Source: Pokkaliibacter sp. MBI-7 (GTDB lineage Bacteria > Pseudomonadota > Gammaproteobacteria > Pseudomonadales > Balneatricaceae). From it: 64,000 nt of DNA. Location of the stretch: NCBI RefSeq assembly GCF_029846635.1, contig NZ_JARVTG010000001.1, positions 2,485,001 to 2,549,000 of the forward strand, in the 5' to 3' direction. A program made the translations under genes and the position numbers. Below are positions 52,826 through 61,716 of this stretch, in pieces; within the stretch, counting starts at the first letter, position 1; the number at the start of each line of letters is the position of its first letter. The notes below the pieces were generated by a model, which searched no databases, was not told the DNA's origin, and saw nothing but the letters and a program-made list of their open reading frames with translations.

Positions 52826-55800
52826 TCAGGAACCCAGCACCTCGACAGGCTCGCTGTGTGCCTCCACCGGAATATGCAGTTCAATGCGTGTACCCTGCTG
52901 CGGCTGGCTGTGCAGGTGCATCGATCCTCCCAGCATCAGCGCCCTCTCCTGCATACCAATCAGCCCGAAGGTGCGCCGTGTCCGCGGTGAGTGGGTATCG
53001 AAGCCCTTGCCATCGTCTTCAATGTGCAAATGATAGTTATCGCCCTGTTGACGCAGATGGATAGTGACGGTGCAGGCGTCGGCATGGCGGGCAATATTAG
53101 TCAGTGATTCCTGCACCACCCGAAACACCACGATGGCTCTGGCTTCATCCAGCATGACATTGTCATCCAGCGCCAGTGCGCAGTGGATGCCGCTGTCCTC
53201 GCTAAAGCGCTGGGCCAGCCACTCCAGTGCCAGAGCGATGCCCATATCGAGTACCGCCGGACGCAGGCTGGCGGCAATATTGCGCACTGAGTGAATGGTC
53301 TGATCGACCAGGGCAAAGGTCTGGCTGAGGCGACTGTTGAGCGCTGGTTGCTGCAGGCCAAACTCGTGCCGCAGCAGCGTAAGGCTCATGCGTAGAGAGG
53401 TCAGCTGTTGCCCCAGCTCATCATGCACTTCGCGGGAGATGCGTTTACGCTCAGCCTCCAGGTCCTCTTCACGCCGGGCGGCCAGTTCCCTGAGCAGGGT
53501 CTGGGATTCATGCAGTGCTGCGGCACGCGCCTTGTGCTCGCTGATATCGCGACCGACCACCAGCACGCTGTTGACCCGACCTTCGGCATCACATTCCGGC
53601 ACAACGCGGATGGCATGCCATACCCCTTCGGGCTGCAGATACAGTTCCAGCTGGTCAGAGCGGCCACTGTGGATACAGTTCTGCACATGCTGCTCCAGCT
53701 CGGCGCCTGCGTGCTGTGGATCAAGCTCACTGGGCAGGTGGCCCAGTGCGGTGGTTAGGTTGTCCAGCTGCAGAAAGGCCATCAGCGCCGGGTTAAGGTA
53801 GAGAATGCGGCAATCGCAGTCGTAGCGGGCAATATAGTCCGGTGAGTTGTCGGCCAGGGCGCGTAACTGTAACTCCGCCTCTTTGAGGGCGGTGATATCG
53901 CGTCCCACTGCCAGTACTGAGGCCACCTGACCATGGGTATCCCGTTCCGGAACAAAGCGGAAGTCGACATAGCGCCAGGGATCCAGAGTGGTCGCGGTAG
54001 GATGAAAGATGGTTGTCCGACACTCCTCACCACTACTGAGCGCTTGCCGCAGATGCTGTTCATAGGCCGGGTCTGCCCCGTCGATATGCCATTCCTCATA
54101 GGTTTTGCCAAGAATGTCTGCACTCTGCCGGTTCAGTACTCTGGCCAATACCGGGTTGACGTAGACCCGTCGCCCCTGCCGATCATAACGGGCAATGGCA
54201 TCCGGTGAGTTGTCAGCCAGCGCTCTGAACTCCTGCTCGCGCAGATGCAGCAGCTGTTCGGCCTGCCTGCGTTCAGTCACATCACGAGAAATGGCGACAA
54301 TACGGTAGATTGAGCCGCACTCACTGCGGACGGGCACCAGTGTCGAATGGAAAATCTGCTGACCGTTAGGTGTGACCAGAGACAGCTCTTCTTCCACCAC
54401 CGTTCCGGCGGCGAGGCAGCGGCGGTACATGGCACTGATCTGTTCAGCCATGGCCGCGGGCATGAACTCTTCAGGGGTACGGCCAATAAAGTACTCGCGT
54501 GGCAGAGACGAGGTCATGCGCTCAAAGGCCGGATTGACTTCGATGTAGCGGAAACGCTGATCGTGGGTGACCTCCAGCAGATACAGCGCATCCTGTGAGT
54601 GGGTGAAGATATCCCGGTGGCGCTGTTCACTCTCACGCAGTATATGTTCGGCATGGGAGCGGGCGATGGCGATGGCAATGAACTGGCTGGCACGGTGTAC
54701 CAGTGCCAGATGCTCCGCACTGGGAGCGCCTGGTTGCGCCTGATAAATGGCCAGTACACCCAGCACCCTGCCCTCCAGACTGATAATGGGTTCCGACCAG
54801 CAGGAGCGCAGCCCGGCCGCCAGTGCCAGATCCCGGCAGGGAGAGAAAAACGGGTGGGTCGCAATATCCTCCACTCTGACCACTTCACCACGCCAGGCCG
54901 CCGTGCCACAGCTGCCCATGCCTTCAGCAATGGCGATATCGCTGATGGCGGCCCGGTACTCGGCCGGCAGACTGGGCGCGGGCCCAAGATGCAGACGCTG
55001 GTTGTGCTCGTCGGCCAGCATCACACTGGCCCGCAGTTCCGGGCAGACCTGCTCAATATAGTGCACAACCCGCTGCAGGCACTGATCCAGCGGGGCGCTC
55101 CGGGCCAGTGATTCGAAGATGGTCAGCTGCAGCTGATCGCTCAGGGCATGCTGTTGTTGTTCGGTAATGTCGTGAGCGATGCCGAGGATGCGATAGATGT
55201 CACCGGCCGGATTGCGTACCGGCACCAATGTCCAGCGGTAGCTGCGTCGCCCGGTCAGCAGCTGCAGGCTGAACTGACCTTCCCGGGTTGTTCCTTCTGT
55301 CAGACAGGCATGCAGATGTTGCAGACAGACCAGTGCTTCCGAGAGGGCAATAAAGTCACCCACACAGCCGCCCAGTAGCTGTTCACGCCGGATGCCGGTG
55401 GACTGTTCGAAGGCCTGATTGACTTCCAGATAACGAAAACGCTGGTCAGCCGTGACCTCCAGCAGAAACAGCAGATCGGAGGCATGCTCGACGATTTCCC
55501 GATGACGCTGCTGCTCATCTTCGCACAGGGCCGCATGGCTGGCAGAGGTATCCGTCAGGGCAGGCCATTGCAGTACGCAGGCGCTGAGCTGGTACTGCTC
55601 ATCGTACAGTGCGTTCAGCTGGCAGGCGGTAGCCAGCTCTCGGCCATCCTGCAGGCGCAGCGTCAGAGCCAGCGGTGGCAGGGCCGTCATGCCGGGCTGG
55701 CACTGTTCGAGCGCGCGCGTAAGCCGGGTATGTGACTCCGCACTCAGTAGTGCATCGACAGGTTGGTCAAGCAGCTGTGCCCGCTGATAACCGCTGTGGT

Positions 55801-56032
55801 CGCAGAAGGACTGGCTGCAGTCCATACAGCGCCGGTCCGCAGTGATAAGCAGGCTCGCCAGTGCCTGCTGCTGAAAGAAGCTCTGAAAGATATTCACAGA
55901 GGAGTCACCCGTGCTGCCACCGTGGTCATTGTTCGCCTCGCCAGAATACGCCAACGGTGCTTGCCGTGTTGGCTTATTCTGCCCCGACAGGGTCTGGCTG
56001 CCGGTGGTTGAAACGGTGTTTGTCAGTGTCAC
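52826..56032 (-). CDS. Large cytosolic multi-PAS/GAF histidine kinase (HisKA_3 type)
   Basis: The 1068-residue protein has no convincing membrane segment. In order it has PAS domains, a GAF domain (about 310-460, SVMLADEHNQRLHLG, GMGSCGTAAW), further PAS domains, and a NarL-type kinase end: HisKA_3 with EVHDELGQQLTSLRMSLTLL and a HATPase domain with ESLTNIARHADA, DDGKGFD and GLIGMQERA. Two PAS pairs are close internal repeats: LLEVTADQRFRYLEVNQAFE with LLEVTHDQRFRYIEVNPAFE, and ALADNSPDAIARYDRQGRRV with ALADNSPDYIARYDCDCRIL. No response regulator is adjacent, so it is an orphan. Kinases of this class usually pair with LuxR/NarL-type regulators. Confidence 0.9.
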   Translation of the reverse strand: MTLTNTVSTTGSQTLSGQNKPTRQAPLAYSGEANNDHGGSTGDSSVNIFQSFFQQQALASLLITADRRCMDCSQSFCDHSGYQRAQLLDQPVDALLSAESHTRLTRALEQCQPGMTALPPLALTLRLQDGRELATACQLNALYDEQYQLSACVLQWPALTDTSASHAALCEDEQQRHREIVEHASDLLFLLEVTADQRFRYLEVNQAFEQSTGIRREQLLGGCVGDFIALSEALVCLQHLHACLTEGTTREGQFSLQLLTGRRSYRWTLVPVRNPAGDIYRILGIAHDITEQQQHALSDQLQLTIFESLARSAPLDQCLQRVVHYIEQVCPELRASVMLADEHNQRLHLGPAPSLPAEYRAAISDIAIAEGMGSCGTAAWRGEVVRVEDIATHPFFSPCRDLALAAGLRSCWSEPIISLEGRVLGVLAIYQAQPGAPSAEHLALVHRASQFIAIAIARSHAEHILRESEQRHRDIFTHSQDALYLLEVTHDQRFRYIEVNPAFERMTSSLPREYFIGRTPEEFMPAAMAEQISAMYRRCLAAGTVVEEELSLVTPNGQQIFHSTLVPVRSECGSIYRIVAISRDVTERRQAEQLLHLREQEFRALADNSPDAIARYDRQGRRVYVNPVLARVLNRQSADILGKTYEEWHIDGADPAYEQHLRQALSSGEECRTTIFHPTATTLDPWRYVDFRFVPERDTHGQVASVLAVGRDITALKEAELQLRALADNSPDYIARYDCDCRILYLNPALMAFLQLDNLTTALGHLPSELDPQHAGAELEQHVQNCIHSGRSDQLELYLQPEGVWHAIRVVPECDAEGRVNSVLVVGRDISEHKARAAALHESQTLLRELAARREEDLEAERKRISREVHDELGQQLTSLRMSLTLLRHEFGLQQPALNSRLSQTFALVDQTIHSVRNIAASLRPAVLDMGIALALEWLAQRFSEDSGIHCALALDDNVMLDEARAIVVFRVVQESLTNIARHADACTVTIHLRQQGDNYHLHIEDDGKGFDTHSPRTRRTFGLIGMQERALMLGGSMHLHSQPQQGTRIELHIPVEAHSEPVEVLGS

Positions 56033-56192
56033 ACATGTACACTCAGGCCGAGACAGTCAACTCAGGCCAGTATTCAGCATTGTTGATCAGTTGGTGGGGT
56101 GCTGGCGCCTCAGAAAGCGGACGAAAGGGCCCATAAAGCCGCCAAGTTACGAAGAGTAAGGTAACCTGGCGGGCATCAATACGGGAGCCCGG

Positions 56193-58265
56193 TTATCCGG
56201 CGCTGTACTGACGCAGCAACTGCACGAAGCGCTCTTCCGGCAGCGGCTTACTGAGCAGGAAGCCCTGTACTTCGTCACAGCGTACCTTTTGCAGATGGGC
56301 CAGCTGTTCCTCGGTTTCTACCCCTTCTGCCACCACTTTCAGTTGCAGGGCATGGGCCAGATTGATGATGGACTCGACGATCTCTGCCTGCCCCGGCTTG
56401 CTGGTCATGTCGGAAATAAAGGAGCGGTCGATCTTCAGCTGCTGCATCGGCAGCAGTTTCAGATGGGTCAGGCTGGAATAACCGGTGCCGAAATCATCCA
56501 GTGCCACATGAATACCCATCAGGTTGAGGCGCGCCAGCACGTCGATGGCCTGCAGAATGTCCTGCATTTCAGCCGTCTCGGTGATTTCAAACACCAGATA
56601 GGCCGGGTCCAGCCGGTACTGCTGCAGGCAGTGCTCCACCTGTTCGACCAGATCCTTCTGGCGCAGGCGCAGGGCCGACAGGTTGATCGAAATGGGCGGC
56701 ACCTGCAGGCCGTTATCCAGCCAGTGGCGGATCGATTTGCAGGCGTGTTCCAGCACCCACTGATCGAGGTCGAAAATCAGCCCGAACTTTTCGGCAATAG
56801 GAATAAAGCGCGCCGGGGAAATCTGCCCCTTGCTGCTGTGATGCCAGCGCAACAGGGCTTCAGCACCCACCAGCTGCTGTTCGTCAGTACTGAGTTTGGG
56901 CTGGTAATACAGCTCCAGTACATCGGTGGAAATGGCTTCACGCAGCTCAGTCTGGATCTGGAACTCTTCGCTGAAGTCGGTGTTCATCTGCTCCTGGAAG
57001 AACTGATAGCCATTCTTGCCGCTGCTTTTGACGTGGTACATGGCCGTATCGGCATGAGCCAGCAAACGCGAGGGCTCCACTCCGTCATCGGGGCAGATGG
57101 CAATCCCCATGCTGGCAGAGATACCAAAGCGATGCGGGCCGATTCCCTTGATGTGCTGAATGACGCTGAGGACCTTGGAGCACACGCTGATGACGGCCTG
57201 CTCGTTCTTCAGGTCATTGATCAGCAGGACAAACTCGTCACCGCCGACACGGGCAATGGTATCGGAAGAGCGGATACTGTCAGCGACCAGCCGCGACACT
57301 TCCTTCAGCAGCGCATCGCCCACCTGATGGCCGAGGTTGTCATTGACGGCTTTGAAGCCATCCAGATCCATGTATACCAGCGCAAATTTGCTGTGCTCGC
57401 GGGTAGCGACATAGATGCTTTGCTTGATGCGGTCTTCCAGCAGCATACGGTTAGGCAGGTTGGTCAGCGGATCATGCAGGCTGCGATGCAGCAGTTTGGC
57501 GTTGGCTTCGCTGAGCGAATGCACCAGTTGCGAGGTCCGGCTCTCCAGGCGCTGGTCGAGTACTGACACCACCAGCGTGATACCGAGCAGGGCAAAGGTG
57601 GCGACGGCGATCAGTACCGCCAGCCAGGTGCTGTCCAGATCGCTAGCAGCCAGACAGAGGGCGTCGGCAGAGAAATGGGCCGCAGCCATGCCGGTGTAAT
57701 GCATACCGGCGATGGCCAGCCCCATCACCAGCGCGGCACCGAGTTTCTGCAGGGAACCACTGAACGACTGGACATTCCGCAGGGTAAAGCAGATCCACAT
57801 TGCTGCCATCGATGCGATGAAGGCAATCAGTGCCGATGCGCCAAACAGCCAGGGGTCATAATCAATACCCGGCTGCATGCGCATTGCAGCCATGCCGGTG
57901 TAATGCATGCCACAGATGGCCATGCCCATCATCAGCCCGGCGGCCAGCAGGCGGCCCCAGGACAGGGTGTTCTGGCCAATGACGAACAACGCCAGCCCGG
58001 AGGCCATCACCGCCATCAGCCAGGAGAAAAAGGTGATGGAGATGTCATAGCCGAGCGGAATGGGCAGGCTGAAGGCCAGCATGGCGACAAAATGCATCGA
58101 CCAGATGCCGGTCCCCATGGCCAGTGCGCCTCCCACCAGCCAGCCATAGGCCTTGCGTTCGTAGGCGGAAACCAGACGTCCGGCCAGATCCAGCGCGGTA
58201 TAAGAGGCGAAGACGGCCACCAGGATGGAGAGAATCACCAGGCGTACATCATATTCACCTGTCAT
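56193..58265 (-). CDS. MHYT-GGDEF-EAL membrane protein
   Basis: From ATG 58265 the product has 690 residues: an integral MHYT sensor of seven helices (SMHFVAM, GMHYTGM twice; proposed to bind copper and sense O2, CO or NO), then GGDEF (about 265-425, motif VGGDEF intact, RSSD I-site present) and EAL (about 440-690, GAEALLRW, DDFGTGYSSL, VVAEGVET). Both catalytic motifs are intact, so it may make and break c-di-GMP. The extra 17 residues from ATG 58316 are not typical. It lies 160 bases downstream of nothing in its direction and is followed by the large kinase gene on the same strand. Confidence 0.92.
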   Translation of the reverse strand: MTGEYDVRLVILSILVAVFASYTALDLAGRLVSAYERKAYGWLVGGALAMGTGIWSMHFVAMLAFSLPIPLGYDISITFFSWLMAVMASGLALFVIGQNTLSWGRLLAAGLMMGMAICGMHYTGMAAMRMQPGIDYDPWLFGASALIAFIASMAAMWICFTLRNVQSFSGSLQKLGAALVMGLAIAGMHYTGMAAAHFSADALCLAASDLDSTWLAVLIAVATFALLGITLVVSVLDQRLESRTSQLVHSLSEANAKLLHRSLHDPLTNLPNRMLLEDRIKQSIYVATREHSKFALVYMDLDGFKAVNDNLGHQVGDALLKEVSRLVADSIRSSDTIARVGGDEFVLLINDLKNEQAVISVCSKVLSVIQHIKGIGPHRFGISASMGIAICPDDGVEPSRLLAHADTAMYHVKSSGKNGYQFFQEQMNTDFSEEFQIQTELREAISTDVLELYYQPKLSTDEQQLVGAEALLRWHHSSKGQISPARFIPIAEKFGLIFDLDQWVLEHACKSIRHWLDNGLQVPPISINLSALRLRQKDLVEQVEHCLQQYRLDPAYLVFEITETAEMQDILQAIDVLARLNLMGIHVALDDFGTGYSSLTHLKLLPMQQLKIDRSFISDMTSKPGQAEIVESIINLAHALQLKVVAEGVETEEQLAHLQKVRCDEVQGFLLSKPLPEERFVQLLRQYSAG

Positions 58266-58621
58266 GGTGTGCTCGCTCCTGCTGCATAGTGTGAAAAGGA
58301 ACAGCCATCGTTCCACTGACGGGCCGAATCAGGTTTTATCATTGTTTGCCAGAACAGTTGATTAATTTACTCGGTTATTATGGTCCATGATTGTCACAAC
58401 AGTCTGTTTAAAAATGGTTGCCAGTGGCAGAAAGTCACGGCCAATCAAGGATAGAAGTGACATTTACCCGGAAGATAAGAAATTTTGCGGTATCGGATTA
58501 GCCAGACTTCTGCACCTGCACGGGTTCTGGCTGTTATGCTGCAGACACGCCAGCCTGCCGTCCGTTCAGGTGCTGGCCCTGCCCTCCGCCCTATTCACTT
58601 CACACTGTCAGGATATTCGTC
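58266..58621. other. Intergenic region between divergent genes
   Basis: This 356-bp gap separates the MHYT gene from the EamA gene. It is AT-rich at 58330-58430 and must contain both promoters, but I cannot place them with confidence. A 108-codon frame at 58387-58713 overlaps the permease gene and has no recognisable product. TCAGGA at 58606-58611 is the ribosome binding site of the permease. Confidence 0.45.
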
Positions 58622-59497
58622 ATGCCGTTGCGCGATTGGGCATTGGCCCTGCTTGCCAATACCGCCTGGGCCTTCAACTTTGTTGCGGGCAAAGAAGGTT
58701 CTGCGCAGTTTGAGCCGCTGATGTTCACTGCCCTGCGCTTCAGTGTGGTGCTGTTGCTGTTGTTCCCTTTCCTTAAGATCATTCCCGGCCAGATGAACAC
58801 CATTATCAAGATCGGTGCTTTACTGGGCGTCGGGCATTTCAGCCTGATCTTTCTCGGGATCAACATGGCCGGCGGGGTGGGCGGTGTGGCCATCGCTACC
58901 CAGCTGTACGTGCCCTTTGCCACGTTGATGGCCTGGCTGTGGCTGGGTGAATTCATGACCGTACAACGCTGGCTGGGCACCTTTCTGGCTTTTGCCGGAG
59001 TGGTGCTGGTGGGGTTTGATCCGGAAGTGCTGAAATACTGGCAGGCGCTGTTGCTGGTCAGTATTGCCGGGCTGTTTATGGCAGTGGCAACCATCTGGAT
59101 GAAGCGCCTGCAGGGCGTGGGGATCTGGCAGCTGCAGGCCTGGATTGCCGCGGTCGCGACGCCCTGCCTGTGGACGCTGTCGCTGCTGTTCGAGCACCAC
59201 CAGCTGCAACTGCTGACTTCGGCGCACTGGTGGCAGTGGGCTGCGCCGGTGTACTCGGCCCTGGGCGCCACCCTCACCGGCCATGCCATTGTCTACTATC
59301 TGGTGCAGCGTTATCCGGTCAGCCTGACCACGCCGCTGCTGATGATCTCACCGATCATGGCGATCTTTATCGGCATCCTGATCTACGGTGAAGAGCCGGG
59401 CTGGAAGCTGTGGGTCGGCGCGGCCATGACCCTCAGCGGCATTGGTGTGATCCATGCCCGGCTGCGTGGCCGCCGGCGTCCTCCCCGCCCGCTCTGA
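58622..59497 (+). CDS. EamA family (DMT) transporter
   Basis: The 291-residue membrane protein has about ten helices in two EamA repeats: the first with FNFVAGKEGSAQFEPLMFTALRF, the second with YYLVQRYPVSLTTPLLMISPIMA. Members export amino acids and metabolites; this one resembles RhaT/YdcZ-like or amino acid metabolite exporters, and its substrate is unknown. Its basic tail (RLRGRRRPPRPL) ends inside the first unit of a 42-bp tandem repeat. It is monocistronic and convergent with the GST gene. Confidence 0.9.
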   Translation: MPLRDWALALLANTAWAFNFVAGKEGSAQFEPLMFTALRFSVVLLLLFPFLKIIPGQMNTIIKIGALLGVGHFSLIFLGINMAGGVGGVAIATQLYVPFATLMAWLWLGEFMTVQRWLGTFLAFAGVVLVGFDPEVLKYWQALLLVSIAGLFMAVATIWMKRLQGVGIWQLQAWIAAVATPCLWTLSLLFEHHQLQLLTSAHWWQWAAPVYSALGATLTGHAIVYYLVQRYPVSLTTPLLMISPIMAIFIGILIYGEEPGWKLWVGAAMTLSGIGVIHARLRGRRRPPRPL

Positions 59498-59570
59498 TCG
59501 CGACTTACAGCGGATACTTGAACTCCTCGCCCGTTCTGAGCGTGACTTACAGCGGGTACTTGAAATAGTC
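59487..59570. repeat. 42-bp imperfect tandem duplication at the convergent gene ends
   Basis: Unit 1 (59487-59528) and unit 2 (59529-59570) share GCCCG-TCTGA-CG-GACTTACAGCGG-TACTTGAA with few differences. Unit 2 contains the last codons and stop of the GST gene (KYPL), and unit 1 is a decayed second copy lying beyond its stop and overlapping the end of the EamA gene. The duplication is thus local and old enough to have diverged. Confidence 0.85.
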
Positions 59571-60251
59571 CCGCAGTATCCGCTCTGCCCAGGCCACCAG
59601 ATTGGGATAGCCCTGCAGCACCTGCTTGCTGGGAATCCCCAGCGGGTCGCGGGCGATATTGGCAATCACCCCGAAACAGCTGGCATCGTAGCGACTGGGC
59701 CGGTCACCGAACAGGAAGGGCTTGTCGCCCAGAACGTCACTGACGCACTGCAGATCCTGCTGCAACCGGCTGCGCCGCTCCGGCATGATCAGCCGTCCGA
59801 CCCCATGCCCCCAGCAGTCGCGTTTGACCTTGTGCTGGAACAGCGCTGCCACCAGCGGGCGGATCAGCCAGGGCACGCTGGTGAAGAAGGCTTCGCGGGT
59901 GCGTGGCCAGGTGACTGGCACCAGCCAGCGCTCATACATCAGCATCCACGCCAGCGAATAATCCGCCATCCGCGCCAGCAGATGCCCCTGCAGACGCTGC
60001 TCGTCACTCAGCACCTGCAGATGATCGGCAGCCGCCATCGGCTGCAGAGTGTCCAGAATGGTTTCCGACTCGGGGATCGACTGCTCGCCGAGCTGGATAA
60101 AGGGCAGCTTGCCGCGTGGCCCGCGAAAGGAAGGGGTATGGCGGACTTCATAGGGAATACCGGCCATGCGCAGGAAGGTCTCCACCTTCAGGCAATAGGG
60201 GCTGGCGTTGGGTAAGCCCAGCATGGCGGGAAATTGGTGCAGTATTACCAT
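59547..60251 (-). CDS. Glutathione S-transferase family protein
   Basis: The 234-residue protein has an N-terminal thioredoxin-like domain (LHQFPAMLGLPNASPYCLKVETFLRMAGIPYE, with the SPYCLK active region near residues 17-22), GKLPFIQLGEQSIPES with the conserved cis-proline, and a helical C-terminal domain (GDRPSRYDASCFGVIANIA). It resembles the Tom37/metaxin-type GST family rather than classical detoxifying GSTs. The substrate is unknown. It is convergent with the permease and divergent from the M20 peptidase. The last codons are duplicated downstream. Confidence 0.88.
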   Translation of the reverse strand: MVILHQFPAMLGLPNASPYCLKVETFLRMAGIPYEVRHTPSFRGPRGKLPFIQLGEQSIPESETILDTLQPMAAADHLQVLSDEQRLQGHLLARMADYSLAWMLMYERWLVPVTWPRTREAFFTSVPWLIRPLVAALFQHKVKRDCWGHGVGRLIMPERRSRLQQDLQCVSDVLGDKPFLFGDRPSRYDASCFGVIANIARDPLGIPSKQVLQGYPNLVAWAERILRDYFKYPL

Positions 60252-60437
60252 GGTCCTTGGCGGCCTCTGTAAAAATGCGGTTCATGCATCGGCATGAATA
60301 CGTTCCGGGGCTGACCGTGGTCGCACGGCCGGCCCCCTGTTATACAGAAAATCCGGTCGCCTGTGTTATAGCTGTCGTGGGATGGGGAGAGTATAAATGC
60401 TGGATTCATTCCGTCTGCCGTCCTTGCAGGAGTTCCC

Positions 60438-61691
60438 ATGACCCAGCCCGTCTCCGCCGACTTTTTGCCTTATCTGAACTGGATTGATGCGCAGCAGGAG
60501 GCGATGGTCACCGATCTGATCCGGGTAGCAGAGATCAACTCCGGCAGTTACCACACCGGGGGTGTCAATCAGGTGGCCGAGACCTTTGCCGAGCTGGCCG
60601 CCGGGCTGGGTGGCGACGTCACCTGGCATGACTTGCCACCGCAGCAGGTAGTTAATGACAAGGGTGAGCTGACCGAACGTCCGCTGGGGCGTGCACTGCA
60701 GATCAGCAAACGCCCTGAGGCGCCGCTGCGGGTGTTTCTCTGTGGTCATCTGGATACCGTCTTCCCCAAAGACTCCCCTTTTCAGCAGGTACGCTGGCTT
60801 GATGACAACACCCTCAACGGCCCCGGTGTGGCTGATCTCAAGGGTGGACTGGTACTGATGCTGCGTGCCTTGCAGGCCTTCGAGAACAGCCCCTGGGCTG
60901 AGCAACTGGGCTGGGACATTCTGTTCAATCCTGATGAAGAGATCGGCTCGCCCGGCTCCAGTGCCCTGTTCCCTCATTTTGCCGAACGTACCCAGGTCGG
61001 CCTGCTGTACGAGCCTGCCTACGCCGATGGCCATCTGGCTGGCGAGCGCAAGGGCAGCGGCAACTTCAGTGTGGTGGTGCGAGGCCGTGCTGCCCATGCC
61101 GGACGCGAACATCATCTGGGCCGCAACGCCATCCGTGCACTGGCCGACTTCACCAGCGCGCTCGATGACCTCAACGGTCAGCGTGCGGGGGTGACGATCA
61201 ATCCCGGCTATGTCACTGGCGGTGGCCCGGTCAATATCGTCCCGGATCTGGCGGTGATGAAGTTCAACATCCGTCTGGAGAAGCCGGAAGATGAAGACTG
61301 GTGCTGGCAGCATATCCGCCGTCTGCAGGCAGATATCAACAGCCGTGACGGTCTGACGCTGGAAGTGCACGGCGGTTTTGGCCGCAAACCCAAGGTGCTG
61401 TCACCGGCCAACCTGAAACTGGCGGAACTGGTGCGCGAATGCGGTCAGTCGCTGGGCCTGCAACTGGAATTCAAACCCACAGGCGGCTGCTGTGATGGCA
61501 ACAATCTGGCCGCCTGTGGCTTGCCTAATATCGACACCCTTGGCATCGTCGGGGGCAAGATTCACTCCCATGAAGAATATGCCCGGGTCGACACTCTGGC
61601 CGAACGGTCCAAACTGACCGCCCTGATACTGCTGCGTCTGGCCACTGATACAGATCGCAGCTGGCTGCAGCCCTGCGCCGGGCAGTGCTGA
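60438..61691 (+). CDS. M20 family metallopeptidase (carboxypeptidase G2/ArgE-like)
   Basis: The 417-residue cytosolic di-zinc hydrolase has the metal motifs FLCGHLDTVFPKD (about 96-108), GPGVADLKGG (about 130), NPDEEIGSPGSS (about 168, catalytic Glu and ligand Glu), and a C-terminal KIHSHEEYARVD ligand His. It belongs with peptidases that cleave amide bonds of N-acyl amino acids. It is 26 bases upstream of astA and reads the same way, so it may act on acyl-arginine, -ornithine or related compounds; that is inferred from context. It is not AstE, which is an M14-type enzyme. Confidence 0.88.
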   Translation: MTQPVSADFLPYLNWIDAQQEAMVTDLIRVAEINSGSYHTGGVNQVAETFAELAAGLGGDVTWHDLPPQQVVNDKGELTERPLGRALQISKRPEAPLRVFLCGHLDTVFPKDSPFQQVRWLDDNTLNGPGVADLKGGLVLMLRALQAFENSPWAEQLGWDILFNPDEEIGSPGSSALFPHFAERTQVGLLYEPAYADGHLAGERKGSGNFSVVVRGRAAHAGREHHLGRNAIRALADFTSALDDLNGQRAGVTINPGYVTGGGPVNIVPDLAVMKFNIRLEKPEDEDWCWQHIRRLQADINSRDGLTLEVHGGFGRKPKVLSPANLKLAELVRECGQSLGLQLEFKPTGGCCDGNNLAACGLPNIDTLGIVGGKIHSHEEYARVDTLAERSKLTALILLRLATDTDRSWLQPCAGQC

Positions 61692-61716
61692 ACAGGCCGA
61701 TAAGGAGCTTTTTGTT

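Noticed and set aside
56289..57566. 425-codon plus-strand frame opposite the MHYT-GGDEF-EAL gene
   Set aside because: Composition is typical of an antisense shadow (QV/LQ/HQ-rich), and the minus strand has intact GGDEF and EAL motifs.
58387..58713. 108-codon frame overlapping the EamA permease start
   Set aside because: It is out of frame with the permease, has no ribosome binding site and no known domain.
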